Origin: an uncultured Opitutia bacterium
Lineage (GTDB): Bacteria; Verrucomicrobiota; Verrucomicrobiia; Opitutales; UBA953
Assembly (NCBI GenBank): GCA_903919185.1
Contig: CAIXHF010000007.1
Coordinates: forward strand, 62,001-126,000
Reading direction: 5' to 3'
Length of the DNA stretch: 64,000 nucleotides
Shown: in pieces, positions 15,818-26,233 of the stretch
Numbering within the stretch: the stretch's first letter is position 1
Layout of the letters: the number at the start of each line of letters is the position of its first letter
The notes under the pieces: model-generated
Databases searched by the model: none
Told to the model about the DNA's origin: nothing
Seen by the model: the letters and a program-made list of their open reading frames with translations, nothing else
Made by a program: the position numbers and the translations under genes

Positions 15818-18800
15818 ATGTCGCAAGCTCGCAATAACTTCGGTAAACTCAGCGAAGTCATTCCTCCGCCGAACCTCATCGAGAACCAGATTTTCTCGTT
15901 CAATGACTTTCTGCAGTTAGACACGAACGCCCCCGCCCGCAATAACCTCGGTCTCGAGGCGGTCTTCCGCGAGGCCTTCCCAGTCGAGAGTAATAACGGC
16001 AACTTCCGTCTCGAGTACCTCGAGTACGCTTTAGTTCTCCCTAAGACCACCGAGCTCGAGTGCATCCGCGAAGGCACGACTTTCGCGATCTCCGTGATGC
16101 TCAAACTCCGCCTCCGTGAAAAGGGTGCCTTTAAGGACGAAGAAATCCTCATGGGCGAAGTCCCCATGATCACGGATCGTGGTTCCTTCATCGTCAACGG
16201 CGCCGAGCGCGTCGTGGTCTCCCAGCTGCACCGCAGCCCGGGCATCTGCTTCGAAGAGTCGGCCCACACGAGCGGCAAGACGCTCCATGCTTTCCGCATT
16301 ATCCCTGACCGTGGCACTTGGATTGAAGTCCAGTTCGACCAGAACGACCTCCTCTGGGTCTACCTCGACCGCCGTCGCCGTCGCCGTAAGTTCCTTGTCA
16401 CGACGTTGCTGCGTGCGTTCGGTTACAAGGACGACAAGGATATCCTTGGCCTCTTCTATAAGTCCCGTGACCTGACCGCTAAGGCGGCCCTCGATCTCGA
16501 GCCCGAAGAACTCGCCCACCTCGTTTACGCTGACCCGATTGTCGACGTTGAGACCGGCAAGGTCGTTGCCAAGCAGTACGACAAACTTTCCCGCGAAACG
16601 CTCAAGGAGATCCACAAGCAGCTGCCGAAGCAGAAGTTTGGCGTGTTTGACACGAGCTTCGACGAAGGAGCCGTCATCCTCTCCCTCCGTAAGGACATCG
16701 GTGCCGTCCGCAATGAAGAGGAAGCCCTGAAGGAAATCTTCCGTAAACTTCGCCCCGGCGAACCCGTCAACGTCAAGAGCGCCCGTGCGCACATGCAGCG
16801 TCTCTTCCAGGACGCCCTCCGTTACGACCTTGGTCGCGTCGGCCGTTATAAGTTGAACCAGAAGCTGGGCCTCGCGGTCTCCCTCGATACCCGCACGATT
16901 ACCCCTGAGGATATCGTGGAAGCCACCAAGCTCCTCTGCCGCCAGCGTTCGTCCGAAGCCAAGAGCGACGACATCGATCACCTCGGCAGCCGCCGCGTCC
17001 GTAATGTCGGCGAACTCCTTGCGAACCAGTGCCGTGCCGGCCTGAAGAACGTCATCAAGACCGTTAAGGCCCGCATTAACGAGTACGACCAGAGCGTCGA
17101 CTCCATCACCCCGCAGAAGCTGGTTAACCCGAAGCCCTTCGGTAACTCGATCCGCGAATTCTTTGCCCGGAGTCAGCTGTCCCAACTGATGGACCAAATC
17201 AATCCGCTCGCCGAGCTGACCCACAAGCGTCGTCTTTCCGCCCTCGGACCTGGTGGCCTCAACCGTGATCGCGCCGGCTTCGAAGTCCGCGACGTCCATC
17301 CTTCGCACTACGGGCGCATCTGCCCGATCGAGACCCCGGAAGGTCCGAACATCGGCCTAATCAACTCCCTCTCGACCTACTCCCGTATCAACGAGTTCGG
17401 CTTCATTGAAGCTCCGTACCGTAAGGTCGTGCGCGGTAAGGTTACCGACAAGGTCGAGTTCATGACGGCCGACCAAGAAGAAAAGTTCAAGGTCGCTCAG
17501 GCTAACTCCGAACTCGACGATTCTAGCCGCCTCAAGGGAAAGGTCACCGTCCGTTCGCGCGACGACATTCTCGAAGTCGACCCAGAAGACGTCGACTACA
17601 TGGACGTCTCCCCGCAGCAAGTCGTCTCGGTCGCTGCCGCCCTCATCCCCTTCCTGGAGCATGACGACGCGAATCGCGCACTCATGGGTTCTAACATGCA
17701 GCGCCAAGGCGTGCCGCTCGTTATCACCGAAGCTCCTTACGTCGGAACGGGGCTCGAACGCCGCGTGGCGATCGACTCCAAGACCGTCGTCGTCTCCGAA
17801 GGCCCCGGCATCGTGGCCGCCGCCGACGCCCGCCGCATCATCGTGACGAAGGATGGCGAAGTGCCTGCCAACTCCCTTGAGAACAAGAAGTTCAAGAGCG
17901 AGCCGGCCAAGGGCGTTTACGTCTACGACCTCCGCAAGTTCCTGAAGACCAATTCCTCGACCTGCTTCAATCAGCGTCCGCTGGTTCGTCGTGGTGACAA
18001 GGTGAAGGCGGGCGACATCATCGCTGATGGTGCCGCCACCGATAAGGGCGAACTCGCCCTCGGCCGCAATGTCCTCGTCGGCTTCATGCCTTGGAACGGT
18101 TACAACTTCGAAGACGCCATTCTCCTCTCCGAGCGTATGCTTAAGGATGACGTGTTCACCTCGATTCACATCGAAGAGTTCGAAGTCACCGCCCGCGACA
18201 CCAAGCTCGGGCCAGAACAGATCACGCGCGATATCCCGAACCTCGGTGAAGAAGCGCTCCGCAACCTGAACCGTGACGGCGTCATCCGCATCGGTGCCGA
18301 GGTCAAGCCGGACGATATCCTCGTCGGTAAGATTACCCCGAAGTCCGAAGGCGACCTCGCTCCCGAAGAAAAGCTCCTCCGCGCCATCTTCGGCGAAAAA
18401 GCCCGCGACGTGAAGGACACCTCCCTCCGCGTGCCTTCCGGCATCTCTGGCATCATCATGGACGTGAAGGTCTCTTCGCGCACCGATAAGGATGACGGCC
18501 GCCTCTCCCCGAACGACCAGCGTCGTGCCCTCAAGAAGGTTAACGAAGAGTATCGCACCGCCGATTCCCGCCTCCGCGAGGAAATGACGGAGTCCCTCTC
18601 GAACATCCTCCTCGGCGAAAAGATTCCGCTGGACGTCAAGAACTCCGAAACCGGTGAAGCCATCATCCCGGCCAACCGCAAAATCACCAAGACGCTGCTG
18701 CGTCGCCTGGCCTCCGTCTCTCGCACCATCGAGATGAACGACTCGCCGGTGAAGCAGAAGATCCGCCAGATTGTCGACGGCTACCATCGCCGTTTCGACG

Positions 18801-19612
18801 AACTCGAGCAGGAGCGCGCCCGTAAGGTCGAAGCCATCGAACAGGGCATCGACGAGGGCGGCGCCATCAAGAACGTTAAGGTCTACATCGCCACCAAGCG
18901 TAAGATTCAGGTCGGTGACAAGATGGCCGGTCGCCACGGTAATAAGGGCGTCGTCGCCCGCATTGTTCCGGTCGAAGACATGCCGTTCCTCGCGGACGGT
19001 ACGCCGGTCGATATCTGCCTTAATCCGCTCGGCGTTCCTTCGCGTATGAACGTCGGCCAGGTGCTTGAAACGCACCTCGGTTGGGCTTGTTCCAAGCTCG
19101 GCCTCAAGGTCGCGACTCCGATCTTCGACGGTATCCCTGAACAGAAGATCCGCGAATACCTCAAGCAGGCAGGCCTGCCCGAAACTGGTAAGGCCATGCT
19201 GACCAACGGTCACAATGGTGAAGCTTTCGACCAAGACGTCGTTGTCGGCTACATCTACATGATGAAGCTGAACCACTTGGTCGCTGACAAGATCCACGCC
19301 CGCGCCACCGGTCCGTACAGCCTCATCACCCAGCAGCCGCTCGGCGGTAAGGCCCAGTACGGTGGCCAGCGCTTCGGCGAAATGGAAGTTTGGGCACTCG
19401 AAGCTTACGGGGCTGCCTACACGCTCCAGGAACTCCTTACGGTCAAGTCCGACGACGTCGCCGGCCGCACCAAGATCTACGAACAGCTCGTCAAGGGCGA
19501 CAACACCCTCGTCAGCGGTACCCCGCAGTCCTTCAACGTTCTGATGAAGGAAATGCAGGCCCTCTGCTTGGATGTCCGCCTCGGCTCCACCACCTCGCCT
19601 GAACGCAGCTAA
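15818..19612 (+). CDS. rpoB: DNA-directed RNA polymerase subunit beta
   Basis: A 1264-residue beta subunit. The rifampicin-pocket region reads [20 protein letters not shown], with the residues equivalent to E. coli Gln513, Asp516, His526, Arg529 and Ser531 all wild type, so no resistance change is evident. Conserved catalytic and switch regions include [48 protein letters not shown] and [15 protein letters not shown]. Near the C-terminus [20 protein letters not shown] is canonical. It follows rplL after a 150-base gap with a hairpin and precedes rpoC by 35 bases. Confidence 0.98.
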   Translation: MSQARNNFGKLSEVIPPPNLIENQIFSFNDFLQLDTNAPARNNLGLEAVFREAFPVESNNGNFRLEYLEYALVLPKTTELECIREGTTFAISVMLKLRLREKGAFKDEEILMGEVPMITDRGSFIVNGAERVVVSQLHRSPGICFEESAHTSGKTLHAFRIIPDRGTWIEVQFDQNDLLWVYLDRRRRRRKFLVTTLLRAFGYKDDKDILGLFYKSRDLTAKAALDLEPEELAHLVYADPIVDVETGKVVAKQYDKLSRETLKEIHKQLPKQKFGVFDTSFDEGAVILSLRKDIGAVRNEEEALKEIFRKLRPGEPVNVKSARAHMQRLFQDALRYDLGRVGRYKLNQKLGLAVSLDTRTITPEDIVEATKLLCRQRSSEAKSDDIDHLGSRRVRNVGELLANQCRAGLKNVIKTVKARINEYDQSVDSITPQKLVNPKPFGNSIREFFARSQLSQLMDQINPLAELTHKRRLSALGPGGLNRDRAGFEVRDVHPSHYGRICPIETPEGPNIGLINSLSTYSRINEFGFIEAPYRKVVRGKVTDKVEFMTADQEEKFKVAQANSELDDSSRLKGKVTVRSRDDILEVDPEDVDYMDVSPQQVVSVAAALIPFLEHDDANRALMGSNMQRQGVPLVITEAPYVGTGLERRVAIDSKTVVVSEGPGIVAAADARRIIVTKDGEVPANSLENKKFKSEPAKGVYVYDLRKFLKTNSSTCFNQRPLVRRGDKVKAGDIIADGAATDKGELALGRNVLVGFMPWNGYNFEDAILLSERMLKDDVFTSIHIEEFEVTARDTKLGPEQITRDIPNLGEEALRNLNRDGVIRIGAEVKPDDILVGKITPKSEGDLAPEEKLLRAIFGEKARDVKDTSLRVPSGISGIIMDVKVSSRTDKDDGRLSPNDQRRALKKVNEEYRTADSRLREEMTESLSNILLGEKIPLDVKNSETGEAIIPANRKITKTLLRRLASVSRTIEMNDSPVKQKIRQIVDGYHRRFDELEQERARKVEAIEQGIDEGGAIKNVKVYIATKRKIQVGDKMAGRHGNKGVVARIVPVEDMPFLADGTPVDICLNPLGVPSRMNVGQVLETHLGWACSKLGLKVATPIFDGIPEQKIREYLKQAGLPETGKAMLTNGHNGEAFDQDVVVGYIYMMKLNHLVADKIHARATGPYSLITQQPLGGKAQYGGQRFGEMEVWALEAYGAAYTLQELLTVKSDDVAGRTKIYEQLVKGDNTLVSGTPQSFNVLMKEMQALCLDVRLGSTTSPERS

Positions 19613-19647
19613 TCCGCCCCGCGAACCACGACTAAATCCTTACAGAC

Positions 19648-22600
19648 ATGATTCATCCGGAGCACACCCCCGAGTTCACGCCCAACGAAGCCAAGGAACA
19701 GTCCTTCGACTTCGTGTCCATCTCGATTGCCTCACCCGAGGAAATCGTTGCTTGGACTGGCGAACAGTTCCTCGACGAAGTCGACGAACACGGCAATCGC
19801 AAGGTCAAGGGCCTCAAGGAAGTAAAGAGCCCTGAGACCATCAACTACCGTTCCTTCAAGCCCGAGCCCAACGGCCTCTTCTGTCAGCGCATCTTCGGTC
19901 CGGTGCGCGACTACGAGTGCTACTGTGGCAAGTACAAGAAGGTGAAATATAAGGACGTCGTTTGCGATAAGTGCGGCGTCGAAGTCACCGTTTCCCGCGT
20001 TCGTCGCGAACGCATGGGTTACATCCGGATGGCCATTCCGGTGTCCCACATCTGGTTCCTGAAGAGCATGCCCAGCCGTTTGTCGCTGATGCTCGACATG
20101 ACTACCCGCCAGCTCGAACAGGTCATCTACTACCAGAAGTATCTGGTCGTCGATCCGGGCCAGACGGGCATGCAGGAAAAGGAACTCCTCGACGAGGAAA
20201 ACTACCGCCGTGCCGTTGAACAGCATGGCCCGGACGCTTTCAAGGCACGCATGGGGGCGGAAGCCCTCCAGCAACTCCTGAAAAAGATGGATCTCGCCTC
20301 GACCGTCGAAGCGCTCCGCGATCAGCTCCGCTCCACTCGCTCTAAGCAGATCAAGAAGAAGGTCGCCCGCCGCATGAAGATTATCCAGGGCTTCCTGGCT
20401 TCCGGTAAGCGCCCCGAGCACATGATTCTGACGATTCTCCCGGTGATCCCACCGGACCTCCGTCCGCTCGTGCCCCTCGAAGGTGGTCGCTTTGCTACCT
20501 CCGACTTAAACGACCTCTACCGTCGCGTCATCAACCGTAACAACCGCCTCAAGCAACTCATCCAGATGAAGACGCCCGACGTCATCATCCATAATGAAAT
20601 GCGCATGCTTCAGGAAGCGGTTGACGCGCTCCTCGACAACGGTCGTCACGGCAAGCCGGTCAAGGATCGCGATCGTCAGCTCAAGTCCATCAGCGACATG
20701 CTGAAGGGTAAGCACGGTCGCTTCCGTCAGAACTTACTCGGTAAACGCGTCGACTACTCCGGTCGCTCGGTCATCGTCATTGGTCCGGAGCTCAAGCTCA
20801 ACCAGTGCGGTCTCCCGAAGAAGATGGCCCTCGTCCTCTTTGAGCCGTTCATCATCCGTCGTCTGAAAGACCTCGGCCTCGCCCACACCGTGCGCGGCGC
20901 CCGTAAGCACATCGAGCAGAAGAAGCCCGAAGTATGGGATATCTTAGAAGAAGTCACTAGCGGCCACCCGGTCTTCCTGAACCGCGCCCCGACGCTCCAC
21001 CGTCTCTCGATCCAGGCTTTCGAGCCGGTCCTCATCGAAGGGGACGCCATCCGCCTGCACCCGCTCGTGTGTACCGCTTATAACGCGGACTTCGACGGTG
21101 ACCAAATGGCCGTGCACGTCCCGCTGTCGTTGGAAGCCATCATGGAGTGCAAGCTCCTGATGATGTCGACGAACAACATCTTCTCGCCCTCGAGCGGTAA
21201 GCCGATTCTCACGCCCTCGCAGGACATCGTGCTCGGTGCGTACTACCTCACCCTTGAGCCCGCCAATAAGCCCGCCGCCGCGACCCACCTCCCGGTGATT
21301 GGTTCGGTGGACGAAGCTAATTACGCCGAAGCCGAAGGCGCGCTGCACTTCCATGACTGGGTGCGCTACGCCAACCCAGACTTCGGTCGCGACACCGTCC
21401 ATGGCGACAAGACCTCGCGCACAATTGTGACGACGGTCGGCCGCATCATCTTCAATACCATCTGGCCTATCGAACTCGGCTTCTTCAACGAGACGGTAAA
21501 GAAGGGCCAGCTGGGTGACCTCATCTTAAAGACGTACAAGTCGGTGGGCCGCGAGGCTTCCATCCCGGTCTTGGATGCCCTCAAGGACACGGGCTTCCGC
21601 ATTGCGACCCGCGCCGGTATCTCGATCGGCGTGAGCGACATGATTTACCCGAAGGAGAAGGACGATGTCGTCAAGCAGGCGACCGCGAAGGTTCGCGAGT
21701 TCCAGCGCCAGAACGAAGCCGGTACGATTACCAACGACGAACGTCGTAATAAGGTCGTCGATACCTGGTCTGGCGCGACGAACACCATCGCTCAGTCGGT
21801 CTACAACACCCTCTCCGAGTCTGCGAAGGTGGCAGGCGTCCGGAAGGGCGACCCGCGCAACGCCCACCGCATGATTATTAACCCAGTGTACGCCATGATG
21901 GATTCCGGCGCCCGTGGTAATAAGGCCCAGGTGAAGCAGCTCTGCGGCGCTCGCGGCCTCATGGCCAAGCCTTCCGGCGAAATCATCGAACGCCCGATCT
22001 TGTCTTCGTTCCGCGAAGGCCTCTCGGTGCTCGAATACTTCATCTCGACGCACGGTGCCCGTAAGGGTCTCTCCGACACGGCGCTGAAGACCGCTGACGC
22101 TGGTTACATGACCCGTAAGTTGTGTGACGTGGCCATGGATGTGATCGTCACCGACGACCACAACCTGAGCTCCGGCACCGAAGTCATCACCCTCGGTGAC
22201 GCCGCTATCGGCCGCCACGTCTCGCTTGATGTCTCTAATCCTTCCGGCGCAGCGAAGCCGCTCGCCAAGGCCGAAACGGCCCTCACCGAGGAGCTGGTTG
22301 CCAAGTTGCGTGACGCTGGCGTGGATCGCGTGGCCGTCCGCATGCCTAACGGCGTTTGGAAGAACACCATCTACGATGGCGACGAAATCCTTGTCCCGCT
22401 GGCTGACCGTATTGTGGGTCGTTGCCCGTCCGATGACGTCTTCAATCCGCTGAGTCCTTCCGAAATCATCGTCCGCTCGGGCGAACTGATTACCGAAGAC
22501 ATCGCTAAGCAGATTGAGAAGGCCGGCCTCGACCGCGTTAAGGTTCTCTCCCCGCTCACCCACATGAAGGTGAACGCCATCCCGCCGAAGTCCTACGGCC

Positions 22601-23985
22601 TCGATCCTTCCACGGGTCGCATCGTGGAACGCGGTACGGCGGTCGGCATCATCGCAGCCCAGTCGATTGGTGAGCCTGGCACGCAGCTGACCATGCGTAC
22701 GTTCCACATCGGTGGCGTCGCTCAGCTCAAGACCCCTGAAATCAAGGCCAAGAACGCCGGCCGCGTCCAGTTCATCGACCTCAATACCGTCGAGCTGAAG
22801 GATGCCTTCGTCGCCGTCAACGGCACGGGCTCCATTCGCGTCCTTAACGAAGCCAACCAGTCGCTCGAAGAATACCGTATCCTCGCCGGTACGGTTATCA
22901 ACGTGAAGGACGGTAAGAACGTGAAGAAGGACGAGCTCATCGCTGCGTGGGATCCGAACAACACTTCGATTCTCGCGAACAGCGCGGGCCGCATCCGCCT
23001 CTTGGACATGATCTCGGGCGTGACCTATAACGAAGAGCGCGACCCTTCCAACAACGCGTTCTACAAGTCTGTGATTGAGCACTCCGACGAACAGAATCCT
23101 CAGATTCAGATTGTCGACGCGCAGGGTGCGAACCTCGGTACGTTCTCCATCCCCGCCGGCGCCCGCGTCCTCGTGGACGAAGGTGACGTTGTCGCCCAGG
23201 GTAGCGAACTTGCTAAGATTCCTCGCCAGGCTGCCAAGACGCAGGACATTACCGCGGGCCTTCCGCGCATCTCCGAGCTCTTCGAAGCCCGTCCGCCGAA
23301 GGACGCTGCCGAAATCGCTAAGATTGACGGGGAAGTTGAATTCCAGCCTTCGATTCGCGGCAAGAAGCGCCTCGTCATTAAGGACTCCATCGGCCGCGAA
23401 GAGGAGCACCTCATCCCGCACGGCAAGCATATCATCGTCGCTGCCGGCGAAAAGGTGAAGCAGGGCCAGTGCCTGACCGAAGGCGCCGTCGACCCGCACG
23501 ATATTCTCGACATCTTGGGCCAGTCCCGCGTCCAAGACTACCTCATCACCGAAATTCAAAAGGTGTACCGCTCGCAGGGTGTTGTCATTAACGACAAGCA
23601 CATCGAAATCATCGTCTCGCGTATGCTCCGTAAGGTCCGTATCTCCGAGCCCGGTGACTCCGATTACCTCTGGGGCGAACAGGTAGACCGTACCACTCTG
23701 GCTGAAGTCAACCGCTCCATCCACGAGCGCGGTGGCCAAATCGCCGAGTACGAGCCGATCCTCTTGGGCATCACCAAGGCTTCCTTGGAGACTGAATCCT
23801 TCATCTCGGCCGCTTCCTTCCAAGAAACGACCCGCGTCCTCACCGATGCAGCTACGATGGCCAAGCGCGATATGCTGACGGGCTTTAAGGAGAACGTTAT
23901 CATGGGTCACCTCGTTCCAGCTGGTACGGGCCTGCCCCTGTATCGTCGCATTAAGGTCAGCCCCACGGCCGAGTCCGCTGGCTAA
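19648..23985 (+). CDS. rpoC: DNA-directed RNA polymerase subunit beta-prime lacking the second zinc site
   Basis: A 1445-residue beta-prime subunit. The N-terminal zinc ribbon is intact ([20 protein letters not shown], residues about 91-110), as are the active-site [12 protein letters not shown] (about 479-490) and the trigger loop [20 protein letters not shown]. The second zinc site, formed in E. coli by Cys814, 888, 895 and 898, is absent: the aligned residues are Asn839, His972, Pro979 and Ser982, with no gap between 888 and 898 and a normal YGLDPSTGR and [18 protein letters not shown] following. The gene is followed 35 bases later by a strong terminator, ending the transcription-translation cluster. 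Confidence 0.98.
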   Translation: MIHPEHTPEFTPNEAKEQSFDFVSISIASPEEIVAWTGEQFLDEVDEHGNRKVKGLKEVKSPETINYRSFKPEPNGLFCQRIFGPVRDYECYCGKYKKVKYKDVVCDKCGVEVTVSRVRRERMGYIRMAIPVSHIWFLKSMPSRLSLMLDMTTRQLEQVIYYQKYLVVDPGQTGMQEKELLDEENYRRAVEQHGPDAFKARMGAEALQQLLKKMDLASTVEALRDQLRSTRSKQIKKKVARRMKIIQGFLASGKRPEHMILTILPVIPPDLRPLVPLEGGRFATSDLNDLYRRVINRNNRLKQLIQMKTPDVIIHNEMRMLQEAVDALLDNGRHGKPVKDRDRQLKSISDMLKGKHGRFRQNLLGKRVDYSGRSVIVIGPELKLNQCGLPKKMALVLFEPFIIRRLKDLGLAHTVRGARKHIEQKKPEVWDILEEVTSGHPVFLNRAPTLHRLSIQAFEPVLIEGDAIRLHPLVCTAYNADFDGDQMAVHVPLSLEAIMECKLLMMSTNNIFSPSSGKPILTPSQDIVLGAYYLTLEPANKPAAATHLPVIGSVDEANYAEAEGALHFHDWVRYANPDFGRDTVHGDKTSRTIVTTVGRIIFNTIWPIELGFFNETVKKGQLGDLILKTYKSVGREASIPVLDALKDTGFRIATRAGISIGVSDMIYPKEKDDVVKQATAKVREFQRQNEAGTITNDERRNKVVDTWSGATNTIAQSVYNTLSESAKVAGVRKGDPRNAHRMIINPVYAMMDSGARGNKAQVKQLCGARGLMAKPSGEIIERPILSSFREGLSVLEYFISTHGARKGLSDTALKTADAGYMTRKLCDVAMDVIVTDDHNLSSGTEVITLGDAAIGRHVSLDVSNPSGAAKPLAKAETALTEELVAKLRDAGVDRVAVRMPNGVWKNTIYDGDEILVPLADRIVGRCPSDDVFNPLSPSEIIVRSGELITEDIAKQIEKAGLDRVKVLSPLTHMKVNAIPPKSYGLDPSTGRIVERGTAVGIIAAQSIGEPGTQLTMRTFHIGGVAQLKTPEIKAKNAGRVQFIDLNTVELKDAFVAVNGTGSIRVLNEANQSLEEYRILAGTVINVKDGKNVKKDELIAAWDPNNTSILANSAGRIRLLDMISGVTYNEERDPSNNAFYKSVIEHSDEQNPQIQIVDAQGANLGTFSIPAGARVLVDEGDVVAQGSELAKIPRQAAKTQDITAGLPRISELFEARPPKDAAEIAKIDGEVEFQPSIRGKKRLVIKDSIGREEEHLIPHGKHIIVAAGEKVKQGQCLTEGAVDPHDILDILGQSRVQDYLITEIQKVYRSQGVVINDKHIEIIVSRMLRKVRISEPGDSDYLWGEQVDRTTLAEVNRSIHERGGQIAEYEPILLGITKASLETESFISAASFQETTRVLTDAATMAKRDMLTGFKENVIMGHLVPAGTGLPLYRRIKVSPTAESAG

Positions 23986-24020
23986 TAATTAGGTATAAAT
24001 GCCTATAGGTTAAGTACTTA

Positions 24021-24060
24021 TACAACCCCATCTCCCTCGCGGGAGGTGGGGTTGTATTTT
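24021..24060 (+). terminator. intrinsic terminator of the rpoBC operon
   Basis: ACAACCCCA-CTCCC pairs with GGGAG-TGGGGTTGT around a TCGC loop and runs into ATTTT. It lies 36 bases after the rpoC stop. Confidence 0.92.
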
Positions 24061-24093
24061 ACCCACTTGGAACATCGAGGGGTAGTTTGGGGG

Positions 24094-24129
24094 TTGATGG
24101 AACGCTCGGGTTGGGCTTAATTTTAAGCC
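24094..24129 (+). promoter_or_regulatory. promoter with an overlapping palindrome ahead of the polysaccharide-export set
   Basis: TTGATG (24094-24099) and TTAATT (24117-24122) are spaced by 17 bp, a plausible sigma-70 promoter. The -10 element lies inside an inverted repeat, GGCTTAA-TT-TTAAGCC (24114-24129), with perfect 7-bp arms. A dimeric repressor bound there would block the promoter. The predicted start is near 24129, just ahead of the ATG at 24147. Confidence 0.45.
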
Positions 24130-24146
24130 TACTCCCCGATCATCCT

Positions 24147-25490
24147 ATGTCTAAGGTCCGCTTCCTTGTTGCCGCTGCGCTTCTCTCCACGTCCGTTTCC
24201 GCTCACGCCGCTAATCTCTTCCCGACGTCTCCGTTGATTCAGATCGGCGATGACCTTGATATCCTCTTCGACTCCGCCGTCGCTTTGGAAGTCACCGATA
24301 ACCTTTACTCTTCGGCGACGAAGACTGCCTCGACTTCTTGGACCGTGACCCCGGGCCTGACGCTCGAGTACGGCAAGGACTCCCCGCTCGCGCTGACTCT
24401 CTCGGCCAAGCGTGGATACGTTTACTTTAATAAGTCCAGCTTAGCCTCCCTAGAAGACTCTCGCGATAACCTCAGTGGCAACCTGCGCTACGCTCCCGGC
24501 GGCCCCTTGACGGTTAACCTAGATTCGTCCTATCGCGTCACTGCTCGTAATGACGAGCTGGCTGCGCAGGGCGTCAACAGCGTCCTCCTCGGTGCCACCC
24601 TGGTCCGTCAGTCCAACTACAGCCATAACCTTGATGTCGGCTATCAGCTGACCGAACGCACGAAGGTTAACGTCGGCTTCATTAACACCTATAACCACTA
24701 CCTGAACCCAACGAAGCTGCGTTTCCCGTTCAGTGATGTGAACGACTTAAATTACGCTACCAAGAAGCTTAATCCGCTCTGGGACACCATCAATAACAAC
24801 ACGAATACCCTGACGGAGCTGAATACTAAGAGCATCCCGGTCAGTGTGGATTATCAGTCCCCCGGCGAAAAAATCACCTACGGCTTCAAGTACCAGCACG
24901 ATATCACGGATTACGCCGCCGCCCCTTACTTCTCGCAAGCGGGTAATGGAACGGCCACGCCAGCAGCGGGCACCACCGTTCGCCCAAGCTTGCCCGCGCA
25001 GCAGCTCGTGAAGGATTTCTACGGCCTCACCGCCAAGGGCCAGGCGACCGAGTCGGGTAAGCTCAACGTCACCGCCAAGGTTGGCTATGCCGTCTCCAAG
25101 ACCGACACTCAGCCCACCTCGAGCGACCCCTCCTACTCGGTGACCCTCTCGCACACGCTGACCGAAATGATCACGCAGACGCTAACCTTCTCGCGTGACA
25201 CCACCGCTTCCTCCGCTGGCGGCATCACCGCTTCCAAGAACTACACCTATGGTGCGAACTTCAACGCGGCCACCGACCTGACGCTTAATCTGTCGGTGAC
25301 CAAGAGCGATGTGCTCTCTGGCACGACCGGCGTCAATACGATGGTCTACACCTTCGGTGCGGACTATAAGTACAATTCCCACCTGAGCCTTCAAGCCGGG
25401 TACAACCTGACAGATTCGAAGATTCCGGCGTCCCCTTCGGCTAACTTCAAGGCCAATACCTTCACGCTCTCGGCTGCTTTCCGCTACTAA
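24147..25490 (+). CDS. outer membrane beta-barrel protein (EpsL/BBP2-like)
   Basis: A 447-residue secreted protein with signal peptide MSKVRFLVAAALLSTSVSAHA. The rest is a run of amphipathic strands with alternating aromatic and polar residues (NLDVGYQLTERTKVNVGFIN, VTLSHTLTEMITQTLTFSRD) ending AFRY, a C-terminal aromatic signature for outer-membrane insertion by BAM. Such putative beta-barrel porins accompany exopolysaccharide export genes, and the next two genes are Wza- and Wzc-like, so a role in polysaccharide passage across the outer membrane is inferred. The upstream in-frame start would lie inside the promoter. A terminator follows at 25514, before the Wza-like gene. Confidence 0.75.
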   Translation: MSKVRFLVAAALLSTSVSAHAANLFPTSPLIQIGDDLDILFDSAVALEVTDNLYSSATKTASTSWTVTPGLTLEYGKDSPLALTLSAKRGYVYFNKSSLASLEDSRDNLSGNLRYAPGGPLTVNLDSSYRVTARNDELAAQGVNSVLLGATLVRQSNYSHNLDVGYQLTERTKVNVGFINTYNHYLNPTKLRFPFSDVNDLNYATKKLNPLWDTINNNTNTLTELNTKSIPVSVDYQSPGEKITYGFKYQHDITDYAAAPYFSQAGNGTATPAAGTTVRPSLPAQQLVKDFYGLTAKGQATESGKLNVTAKVGYAVSKTDTQPTSSDPSYSVTLSHTLTEMITQTLTFSRDTTASSAGGITASKNYTYGANFNAATDLTLNLSVTKSDVLSGTTGVNTMVYTFGADYKYNSHLSLQAGYNLTDSKIPASPSANFKANTFTLSAAFRY

Positions 25491-25513
25491 GGCGAAAGCC
25501 TCATGGCCAGCAT

Positions 25514-25549
25514 AAGGGCGGACGGTCTGATTGACCGACCGCCCTTTTT
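25514..25549 (+). terminator. intrinsic terminator between the beta-barrel and Wza-like genes
   Basis: AAGGGCGG-AC-GGTC pairs with GACC-GA-CCGCCCTT around TGATT and is followed by TTTTT. It ends 17 bases before the Wza-like start, so the downstream pair is expressed by read-through or from a promoter not recognised here. Confidence 0.85.
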
Positions 25550-25565
25550 CATGCATCTTTCCCCC

Positions 25566-26228
25566 ATGTCCCACGGATTAACTTTCATCAGGCTCCTGGT
25601 CCTAATGGTCCTGGCTACCGTTCCGCTCTTCGCCGCGGAAAAGGAAGAGACCCTGCAGGTCGGGAAGCCGCGCGCCGAAGAGCCCGCTAAGCCTTCAGAA
25701 GTACCGAAGCCTGCCGAGGTTGCCACAAAATCTAGCTACTGCCTCCGTTCTCGCGATTTCATTCGCGTCGGTGTCATTAATGAAGCCGACACCCTCATCG
25801 AGCGTCGCATCAATCCCGATGGCACGATCGACATTCCTTTCCTTAAGACCTTGGTCCCGATTGCCGGCCTGACGATTACCGAGGCCCAAGCCGAAATTAC
25901 CAAGCGCTTTCGCCGTTACTTTAAGGAGCCGCAGGTCGTCATCACCATTGTCAATTACGCTGAACGACGCGTCTATGTCTCCGGGTACGTCGGCAAGCCG
26001 GGCCCCGTGAATATTCCGCCCGAAGAAAACCTAACCCTAGGCAAGGCCCTTTCCATGGCCGGCGGTATCCTCGCCCGCGGCCGACGTTCCGACGTCGCCA
26101 TTAAACGTATGCGCGACGGTAAGCTCGTGACGATCGTCAAAGACGTCCGAAAAATCGACTCCGGCGATGAGCCCGACTTCGTCCTCGAGGACGACGACGC
26201 CATCTACGTGGACGACAGCAAATTCTGA
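25566..26228 (+). CDS. polysaccharide export protein, Wza-like periplasmic/outer-membrane component
   Basis: A 220-residue protein. A signal peptide (MSHGLTFIRLLVLMVLATVPLFA) precedes a charged linker, then the polysaccharide-export domain (YCLRSRDFIRVGVINEADTL, PDGTIDIPFLKTLVPIAGLT) and one SLBB domain (RRVYVSGYVGKPGPVNIPP). This is shorter than E. coli Wza (379 residues), with a single SLBB domain and no C-terminal membrane-spanning helix evident. There is no lipobox cysteine, unlike Wza. The start was placed after the upstream terminator. It is 5 bases from the Wzc-like kinase gene, so the two are cotranslated partners. Confidence 0.85.
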   Translation: MSHGLTFIRLLVLMVLATVPLFAAEKEETLQVGKPRAEEPAKPSEVPKPAEVATKSSYCLRSRDFIRVGVINEADTLIERRINPDGTIDIPFLKTLVPIAGLTITEAQAEITKRFRRYFKEPQVVITIVNYAERRVYVSGYVGKPGPVNIPPEENLTLGKALSMAGGILARGRRSDVAIKRMRDGKLVTIVKDVRKIDSGDEPDFVLEDDDAIYVDDSKF

Positions 26229-26233
26229 AACCT

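Noticed and set aside
17161-17260. Rifampicin-resistance mutation in rpoB
   Set aside because: Residues equivalent to E. coli 513, 516, 526, 529 and 531 are wild type. The one nearby change (Asn518 to Ile) is not a resistance change I know.
21526-23910. A 794-codon open frame antisense to rpoC, and a 646-codon one antisense to rpoB (17357-19297)
   Set aside because: Codon bias of GC-rich, highly expressed genes keeps the opposite frame free of stops. The translations are rich in Asp, Val, His and Arg with no recognisable domain, and the plus-strand genes are certain.
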